Shown in pieces: positions 7,964 to 13,347 of a stretch of 13,347 bases of DNA. Positions within the stretch are counted from its first letter, which is position 1. The number at the start of each line of letters is the position of its first letter. A program made the translations under genes and the position numbers. This stretch comes from Synura sp. LO234KE. Lineage: Eukaryota; Sar; Synurophyceae; Synurales; Mallomonadaceae. The notes beneath the pieces are model-generated. The model worked only from the letters and a program-made list of their open reading frames with translations. It did not search any database and had not been told where the DNA came from. Location: contig VKHC01000315.1 in the NCBI GenBank assembly GCA_015143735.1, forward strand, positions 1 to 13,347, read 5' to 3'.

Positions 7964-8323
7964 TCATATGAGCAGAAAAAACATATGTCTACTAATCATA
8001 TCACTGTGTTCCACTTTTCCTTCTACCTTAACTTGACAAATCATCACCACCACACATACATCTTCTTTTTCCAGTTCAATCATTCTCCATTCTGCTTTAG
8101 ACTTCGTATAATTTCCATACTTTGCACTTGAGTTATACATAGTTAAGAGTAAGGCAAATTTTTGAGACGTAAATATTTGCAGTATTTGAAACGTCGAGGT
8201 TACCAAAATTTCTTTCATCCTCTGTTTTGGTAAACTTTCGTTGAATAGTCTGTTTTCAATACTGTAGACCAGCGTTTCAATAAAAAATTTCTGTATTTGG
8301 TCCCTCTTAACCGTGACTATCAT
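7964..8323 (-). CDS. Doubtful 119-codon frame in AT-rich DNA
   Basis: The frame runs from an ATG at 8323-8321, with a stop a few codons upstream, to a TAG at 7964-7966. The product would be lysine/glutamate-rich with hydrophobic stretches (ILQIFTSQKFALLL and VCVVVMICQV). No motif was recognised and no family similarity seen. A frame this long is somewhat unexpected in such AT-rich sequence, which is the only reason to list it. No promoter, intron or neighbouring gene supports it. It could be a chance frame or a fragment of an old element. Confidence 0.18.
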   Translation of the reverse strand: MIVTVKRDQIQKFFIETLVYSIENRLFNESLPKQRMKEILVTSTFQILQIFTSQKFALLLTMYNSSAKYGNYTKSKAEWRMIELEKEDVCVVVMICQVKVEGKVEHSDMISRHMFFLLI

Positions 8324-8725
8324 ATTAGGACTCTATTTACGGAACAGTATTGAGGTTTTTCTGAATTTTTAAGTAGGGTATTTAGTCCGCCGATGACCAG
8401 GAGCCCGCCTACAATTATAAATGATAAAATTTGTCCGTAATTGTTACACTTCCACTTCGTGCGTAATCATTCTAATAGCGGATCGAGACACTTTCTTGCA
8501 ACGGTTCTCCATCCGAGAGAATTTCAAAAAAATATCATCCTATGCTGGCGAAACAAGATGGTTCCTCATTTTTATGTCCCAGCACTTTTTCTAACAAATC
8601 TCACATGTTAACTAACTTGAACCGCTTACTTTGGCGACAAACGAGATAAGTTTCTAAAAATTGATTCACGTTCCTGCCACAAAACATTCTTAGCTCTTAT
8701 CGTCTTTGATCCTGGTTGGTATTAC

Positions 8726-8810
8726 CTCAGAACTTGCCTAAAAGCTTCCAGAGGTCCCCGTTATCTAAGTCTGCAGAAGTGCGGGTGACGCCGCCCCCGA
8801 CTTGTCTTGT
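8726..8810 (-). pseudogene. Second, decayed copy of the LEAFR relic
   Basis: On the minus strand this stretch aligns with 1380-1470 read on the minus strand. Both have a GG-GGCGTC block, an ACTTAG / TCTTAG block and, at 8751-8737 versus 1404-1390, codons for LEAFR. The reading frame is broken here: a small gap plus two extra bases before LEAFR, and stops. Roughly 70% of aligned bases agree by eye. The flanks are not recognisably shared, so only a fragment survives. Confidence 0.4.
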
Positions 8811-8821
8811 TTTCATAAAAA

Positions 8822-8864
8822 GAAAAAAATATGCTTAACCCAGACAGGGGAAAAAAATATGCTT
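8822..8864 (+). repeat. 15-bp direct repeat gaaaaaaatatgctt, 28 bp apart
   Basis: The exact string occurs at 8822-8836 and 8850-8864, with 13 bp between copies. It lies next to the LEAFR relic. It could be a short tandem duplication, or a target-site duplication around a tiny insertion or footprint. Nothing identifies an element. Confidence 0.5.
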
Positions 8865-10630
8865 TAATGATTTTGACCAAGAAACGAACTTCTTCTTGAA
8901 TCAATCTTTTGCGCCTGGGGATCTATTCCAGGATGAAAAGACGACCCCTTTCAATTAATCAAGAATCTCGGTACTTTATTCTACGCCAAATTTTGGTCGC
9001 GATAAAAGCGTGGAGATAAGCCCAATAATAGTTTTGGAAACGCAGATGCTGAGTAGTCTAAAGCACTCTTCGACGAGCACAGCTCCTTAGTACTTCATTT
9101 TCCTGCCTGCCAACTCGTTCTAAAAGATGCCAATTCCCTTTACACGAGGAGCGCACAATACTTAACTTTAAGACGTAAACTTCTGGCCTGATGGAAACGT
9201 ATCGCAATATTGTGCTTAAACCTCTTTCATCATGCCTAGAAGAAGGCGATCTCTTTAACATTATCCATGAAGGTTAGATTTCAAGCCGTGCCAGGGCTTA
9301 CGGAAACTACTATAGCAGAAGTGCGTCATCTTCAACCCAAATAAGCCGTGTGCTCTTCATATTTTGATTGCCGGCGGGAATTCTTTATCGACTAGTAGCA
9401 GACAGGGCCTAGGCCAGGGAATTTAATACTTATCTTCGAGCAATGAGTTAGGATGGTCTGGCATCCCGCTGCGTTTAAAAGTGCTTGAACTCTAGCACCT
9501 CCTCCCAACTACTAGGCCATGAACGCGCAGATTAATCACCTTAGTTCAGCTACACGCAAATATCTCGCTTCGTTCTTTTTACTACTACCAAGCTGTCACT
9601 GCGATGATTAAATAATCTTGCCACTAAGACATTCGATTACGGGTCTTAAGCAAACTGCGCTTGCGGGGGGTGAGCGCGCTGGGCTTTTCCCACCAATAGG
9701 ACAGTTAACGAGCCACTCCCAACCGTGTCCAATACTTTCACCTGGCGTCTACTAGTTCAAAAACTTTATCCAGATTTAGGCCACAGCTGCAGCAGCTTTT
9801 CCAAGTATGTAGCGATTTGGTAGGTGTATCACATTACTACTTGGTCGACTTACAATGTACACTTAACGCTCAAGCCTCGCTACTGCGATAACTCAACTCA
9901 TAAACAATATTTGAGGTTAAGAAAAATTGTCTGAGATTGTAATCACTACTAAGCGAAGGCGATTAGAGTTGGGTGCAAACGCTAGTAACGCAGTTCCTAA
10001 CCAGAAACAGCCAATACCCTAATATCCGAAGACGTGCGGCCACAAACATGCGAAATAGTTATTTAAAGCTGTAGCTTAAAATGGTGGCATTATTTACTTA
10101 CCGAAATGAAATAAATCGACCAATTTCAACTCAGGTACTTATTACGCTAAACTGCAAAATCTCAATTTTTTCCATATTTCGCTCAGCATCTACAAGCACC
10201 AATAATATGTATATTACAAGCCCGGAAAAATAATAAAAGTGGGCTCTGGGCAACGTTTTCTCCAAGAATGGATTCATATTACATATCTGATTGCAGTTAC
10301 AAGTTATAAAATTTCGATCTCATCACAAGTTCTGTTCCAACTGAGCTCACACTTTGATGTAGTCCACCTGTCGGAACTTTATGATAAGCCAAGAATAATT
10401 TTTTATTGAAACTCTTTGACTTTATTTGGAGGTCCTTCTGGCGAGTTGATTTTAAAAATTGTACCAATAAATCACAATTTTTCCCACTGGAGATATTTTC
10501 AAGCAAAATCATCGTAGCCAATTTCTAAACCATAATAAAATCGATTTTAGCGTTTAGTAATAATTCTACTTGGATGTGTAGCTCTCTATATTTTAACAAT
10601 ATGTGTTTAATACATGTGTTTTATCTTGCC
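8865..10630. other. Gene desert, nothing convincing
   Basis: Moderately AT-rich sequence with short frames only. A minus-strand frame at 9058-9261 has a faint resemblance to the family block around RPEV, judged too weak to annotate. No RNA gene, long repeat or clear regulatory site was found. Confidence 0.4.
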
Positions 10631-10639
10631 ACAGGAGCA

Positions 10640-11240
10640 CCAGGAAGGTACCCGGAGCCACCTACTAGGTCAGGACGACTCACCATCCTTCTCGAGCCGC
10701 TTGAGTCTAATATGACGCTCTACTGTAATCTTAGCACCGACTCAACCACGCGCTCCCAGCCTCGACCTCGTCGCCTTGACTTATTGGAAGACATTCGGCC
10801 CGGTCTTTTCTCTCTCTACGTTTGGCACACTACGCCTTTCCACCGATTATACTACCCTGGACCTGTTTGGCAGAAGCTGCACTATTCAGTACTTTGAGTT
10901 GTGGGGCCGACTTGGTCAAGGGAGGCTTGAAGCTTGCTTTTTGTACTTCCAACAACGCTCGAGCCTACCGTGGTGTGCACACCACCTTTTTGGGTCTACC
11001 AGTCGTGCAGAGGTCTGTTGCCTTGTAACAGCCTGCTCTGCCTGCTCACTTCAGGTGCATTTTTTAAGGCGGCGATTTCGACTCCCCTACTTGAAGCCGC
11101 GGGTAGAAACGGAGAGGCTAGCATTGCTCGACGGGAGATGGACGCGAGAAGCTTCAGTTGCCTCCGCGATGGATTGGGAACCTCCAATCATTCTTTTGTG
11201 CACTCCCTTTCTCGCCTCTGACATAAGTGGCATACAAATA
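10640..11240 (+). pseudogene. Copy E of the unrecognised family, probable broken relative
   Basis: Here GC content rises above the flanking desert. One frame has MTLYC (10713-10727) then LDLLEDIRPGLFSL, resembling the F/Y-C block and the LEDLIENIG stretch of copy B. A second frame has VKGG (10915-10926), then TTFLGL (10984-10995), and a region ending CIF (11056-11064). From FLGL to IF the spacing equals that of copy B FLEL to IF (26 positions), with one stop between. A third frame ends with WTREASVASAMDW (11139 on), recalling the L-W...V...W block, though closer than in the other copies. Frame changes and stops are present throughout. Each match alone is weak; the order and spacing together make homology likely. 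Confidence 0.45.
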
Positions 11241-11244
11241 TAGC

Positions 11245-11834
11245 TGTGGGCAAGGACTTGCCGTGGCGAGTACTGGACGAACAAAAGATGGTCTCCTCTA
11301 CGAGCTCCCACTCGGTTTCTACTTGTTCACGGGAGCTGGCTATTGATAGATTCCCTTGCTCTTAAAGTAAGTAACTGATTTCGGTCAAAATACTTGTTTA
11401 ATACTGGTTTAATAATATTAGCCGTACTTTAGGGACGTTATATAATACCGGATACTTTAGATTTGGTCATATACTAAATGTTTTTTCTATTGAAAAATTT
11501 CCGCTGGTGTTTCAGCCGAGAAAATTATGACATCGGTGTAACAAAATCGTCCATCAAAATCTAAAATAATATTCCCCAGCAGTGTGGTAAAAAACCGTAA
11601 AAATTCATGGAAGAAACCCAGATTTAGATAAAACTGGACTACCTTATCTGGCGCTATGTTGATTGTGGCCCAACTTCATACAACTGTGTATTTTCACGTT
11701 AAAGATTAACATATAAAGCATGTATGTGTGTACTGGAGATTTTAGGAGTTATTATTATGTTTCTGAAGCGTATGGAATACAAATTAGGAGATAGAGAGGG
11801 ATAAAGGGATTCAACAAATACTAATGATTACCAA
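11245..11834. other. AT-rich spacer with no gene seen
   Basis: AT-rich with frequent stops in all frames. No motif, RNA gene or repeat was noted until the tail repeat that begins near 11835. Confidence 0.4.
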
Positions 11835-11895
11835 CTGGCAAGCCCCATGACCGAGTGGGGGATGGGGGAGAGGAACGCTCCGAGCGCCCGAAAGC
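11835..11895 (+). repeat. Tail repeat, right copy (partner at 1178-1235)
   Basis: Carries ggcaagccccatgaccgag and the following G-rich stretch shared with the 3' end of copy A. Here it lies downstream of copy E, separated by AT-rich sequence. An 87-codon frame (11847-12110) runs through it, but I see no support for it as a gene. Confidence 0.5.
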
Positions 11896-12135
11896 GTAGT
11901 AAAGTTCCTGTTATAGAGTGCGCCAAACCAAAATTTGCATTACTAGTGATGAGAGGCGGTTTAGGCGGGAGAATAATAAAATTTACTTGCAATCCTTATC
12001 CTCATCCATTTCTGCATGAAAATAATTTGCCTCGCACCATATCTGCACTCCAACCCTCAATTCACTTTGTCTGCCGGACCCTCCAGGAAGAATCGAGCAG
12101 CAACGGCTAAGGACCCCCCGACACACCAGGTAACG

Positions 12136-12474
12136 CTACAGGCACCTCATACATGTTTCATAATAGCCCATTAACGTTCCGAATAGATCAGGAACATACC
12201 AGGACCCTTGGAAACGCTCTTGACGCAACCCGCTCAAACCAGCCCATGCCGCCCTCACCTTACGTGTAATCATCTTCAACTCCTTGCGTCTTGCGCTTGA
12301 ACACAGCACTCCATCATCTCTCTCTAAGTCCCATCGTGCTTCCCCAATGTCTCGCCGTGCTTTATCTGACATATAAACCCATCTCCTAGCATATGCCCTG
12401 ACACGCTTGTCTTGACCACGTCCGTTACACGTTGTAAACACGTTGCCCGCAACCCAAACCACACATTTGCCACG
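12136..12474 (-). CDS. Doubtful 112-codon frame, unrecognised
   Basis: The frame runs from after a TGA just upstream of 12474 to a TAG at 12138-12136. It has no ATG near its 5' end, so it would need an upstream exon or be a fragment. The peptide is rich in Arg, Lys, Trp and Gly (VRAYARRWVYMSDKARRD, then KMITRKVRAAWAGLSGL) and looks moderately protein-like. No motif was recognised and it shows no similarity to the multicopy family. Base composition is near 50% GC, where a frame of this length is not rare. Confidence 0.22.
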   Translation of the reverse strand, partial: RGKCVVWVAGNVFTTCNGRGQDKRVRAYARRWVYMSDKARRDIGEARWDLERDDGVLCSSARRKELKMITRKVRAAWAGLSGLRQERFQGSWYVPDLFGTLMGYYETCMRCL

Positions 12475-12599
12475 CCATGTTCAGACATCACTTAAAGCAT
12501 GTCATATGCAGTAATCCACCCCGCTCGTTCACACGTAATTCAATTAATATTATTCAAACGGTCGTATAGCGTCTGCCTAAACTATCTTATTAGTACAAG

Positions 12600-12867
12600 A
12601 AAAGTGAAGTAGAAGCAGAGATAGAAGTGTACACCAGTGTAGCATAGAAAAAGCAAAAACAATTAGAGTAACGCCGCAACTACCTACAAAACCGACCGTC
12701 GATTACGGATAGCTCCTGACGGTGGAGATACACACGTCCGCTGAGCAGTCGAGCGATACACAGAGTGCATAGAGTAGCGTAGAAGGGCAGGCATAGTACA
12801 GTAGGTAAATAGCAGTGCACAGAATAGGTATAAATATCCTATGCAGCTGGCGATGCTGCAACACCCC
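12600..12867 (+). pseudogene. Fragment F: 5' block of the multicopy family without the rest
   Basis: Homologous to the minus strand of 4600-4328, ending at the same atgctgcaacacccc. Conserved pieces include gattacggatag near 12701 and ggagatac near 12723. A TATA-like tataaata lies just before the final ATG (12854-12856). In the frame corresponding to copy C there are several stops, so the N-terminal codons, if that is what they are, are dead. Downstream of 12867 similarity to copy C ends and the PP1 3' region begins. This is a truncated copy or a duplicated 5' flank inserted next to PP1. Confidence 0.5.
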
Positions 12868-12893
12868 AATTTGTATCCAAAGTTCTGATAGTA

Positions 12894-12899
12894 TTTATT
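12894..12899 (-). promoter_or_regulatory. Candidate polyadenylation signal AATAAA for PP1
   Basis: AATAAA on the minus strand about 190 nt after the PP1 stop codon, a reasonable 3' UTR length. It lies just before the junction with fragment F. The call is by position and consensus only. Confidence 0.4.
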
Positions 12900-13089
12900 C
12901 AACTCTTGTTACAGCGCCAGGAGGACTCACCCACCGTTCACCTCCACCCTCCCAGCGATTCTACTGATACAACACATCACATGCAACACCGAGAGTCAAG
13001 TCGAGCGGCGCAGAGGAAGGGAGAGGTTGAATGCGCACCAACCTTCTTGAAGAAGCGGTCTCTCTGCTTTCACTTCCTCCCCCCACCCT

Positions 13090-13347
13090 CTAACGCGCGG
13101 CGAGCTCGAGCGTATTCGGTCGGTTGGCACCACCTGCCGCTATACAAAAGAGATCGTTAATGTCGAAACGCTCAAAATACTCTGGCGTACCTGCCCCTTC
13201 TGTGCTCTGTGAGAGACGCTGCCTCTTCTCGGCGGGTTTAAGAATCTGGAAAGAACACATCAGCGTGTCTTCCACTGACATCATCGCGCCCGCATTGTCA
13301 AACTCCCCGCAATAGTTGGGCGCCGAGAAGATCGTCACGAGTTGGCG
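13090..13347 (-). CDS. Protein phosphatase 1 catalytic subunit, C-terminal part (5' end outside window)
   Basis: The minus-strand frame enters from the right edge and stops at TAG 13092-13090. It begins [16 protein letters not shown] and continues DNAGAMMSV and [13 protein letters not shown], the C-terminal signature of PP1, a metal-dependent serine/threonine phosphatase. The SAPNYC segment carries the Tyr-Cys pair at the inhibitor-binding edge of the active site. L-x-C-x-F in LMCSF is part of the groove that binds RVxF motifs of regulatory subunits. The metal-ligand residues lie upstream, outside the window. A 51-nt in-frame intron (13190-13140) probably splits the last codons; with it removed, 68 residues are visible. 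The tail ends [14 protein letters not shown]. Its GG..RP.T pattern recalls the usual GG..RP.TPPR tail, but the TPPR phosphorylation motif is absent. VED replaces the common VDE. It converges on fragment F. Confidence 0.95.
   Translation of the reverse strand, partial: RQLVTIFSAPNYCGEFDNAGAMMSVEDTLMCSFQILKPAEKRQRLSQSTEGAGTPEYFERFDINDLFCIAAGGANRPNTLELAAR
13140..13190 (-). other. Probable 51-nt intron in PP1
   Basis: On the minus strand GTACGC (from 13190) to TTGTATAG (ending at 13140), with ATTAACG as a possible branch site about 20 nt before the acceptor. The length is a multiple of three and contains no stop, so retention would add 17 residues (starting [10 protein letters not shown]) that are not usual in PP1 tails. 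Removing it places AAAGGANRP directly after the STEG region, closer to the usual tail length. Confidence 0.65.

Noticed and set aside
9058-9261. Minus-strand frame with HDER and SIRPEVYVLK, recalling the copy B stretch SLRPEVLVK
   Set aside because: Only one short motif matches, the spacing differs, and no GGW or RIC block follows in order.
10776-11243. 155-codon plus-strand frame as a standalone gene, including a passing resemblance of LRLSTDY to a reverse transcriptase motif
   Set aside because: No other RT blocks follow, and the family-like pieces lie in several frames, which fits a broken copy E better than an intact gene.

Overview
The window looks like a gene-poor, repeat-rich stretch of a nuclear eukaryotic genome, most likely fungal. 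The one securely identified gene is the 3' end of a protein phosphatase 1 (PP1) catalytic subunit, entering from the right edge on the minus strand. It has a probable 51-nt intron and an AATAAA signal. No bacterial operon structure, rRNA, tRNA, CRISPR array or recognisable transposase, integrase or reverse transcriptase was seen. The species cannot be named from the sequence.

The main discovery is an unrecognised protein family present in several copies. Copy A (3-1193, +) is one long open frame, open at the left edge. By-eye comparison of conserved blocks finds broken relatives: copy B (about 1697-2947, +), copy C (about 4474-3347, -), a weaker copy D (about 7001-7420, +), a probable copy E (about 10640-11240, +) and an N-terminal fragment F (about 12600-12867, +). 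The shared blocks, in order, are: a G-N motif; a W/F-G-[DHN]-x-E block followed by F/Y-C; a helical stretch with TWS or LLKKLFGLL; a GGW-x(3)-F-x-F-x-V block; an R-[IM]-C-[PS]-x-S block; and a P-W ... L-W ... V ... W block. Copies B, C and E carry frame changes or stops. One frame change in B comes from a visible 29-bp tandem duplication.

Layout. 1-1193: copy A. 1194-1696: short repeats and a minus-strand coding relic with the motif LEAFRRIL, which has a decayed partner near 8737. 1697-2950: copy B. 2950-3350: unassigned, with a repeated 16-mer and an intron-like segment. 3347-4474: copy C, inverted. 4475-5040: a pyrimidine-skewed stretch. 5040-7000: G-rich then AT-rich sequence with no convincing gene. 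7001-7420: copy D. 7450-10630: mostly AT-rich DNA with one doubtful 119-codon frame and short repeats. 10640-11240: copy E. 11245-12600: mostly empty, with a tail repeat shared with copy A and a doubtful 112-codon frame. 12600-12867: fragment F. 12894-13347: the PP1 3' UTR and coding end.

No functional cooperation between the genes can be shown. The simplest reading is a conserved housekeeping gene bordering a graveyard of one lineage-specific multicopy family. That family could be an expanded host gene family (for example secreted or effector-like) or a gag-like ORF of a mobile element. The sequence does not decide between these, because the N-terminus of copy A lies outside the window.
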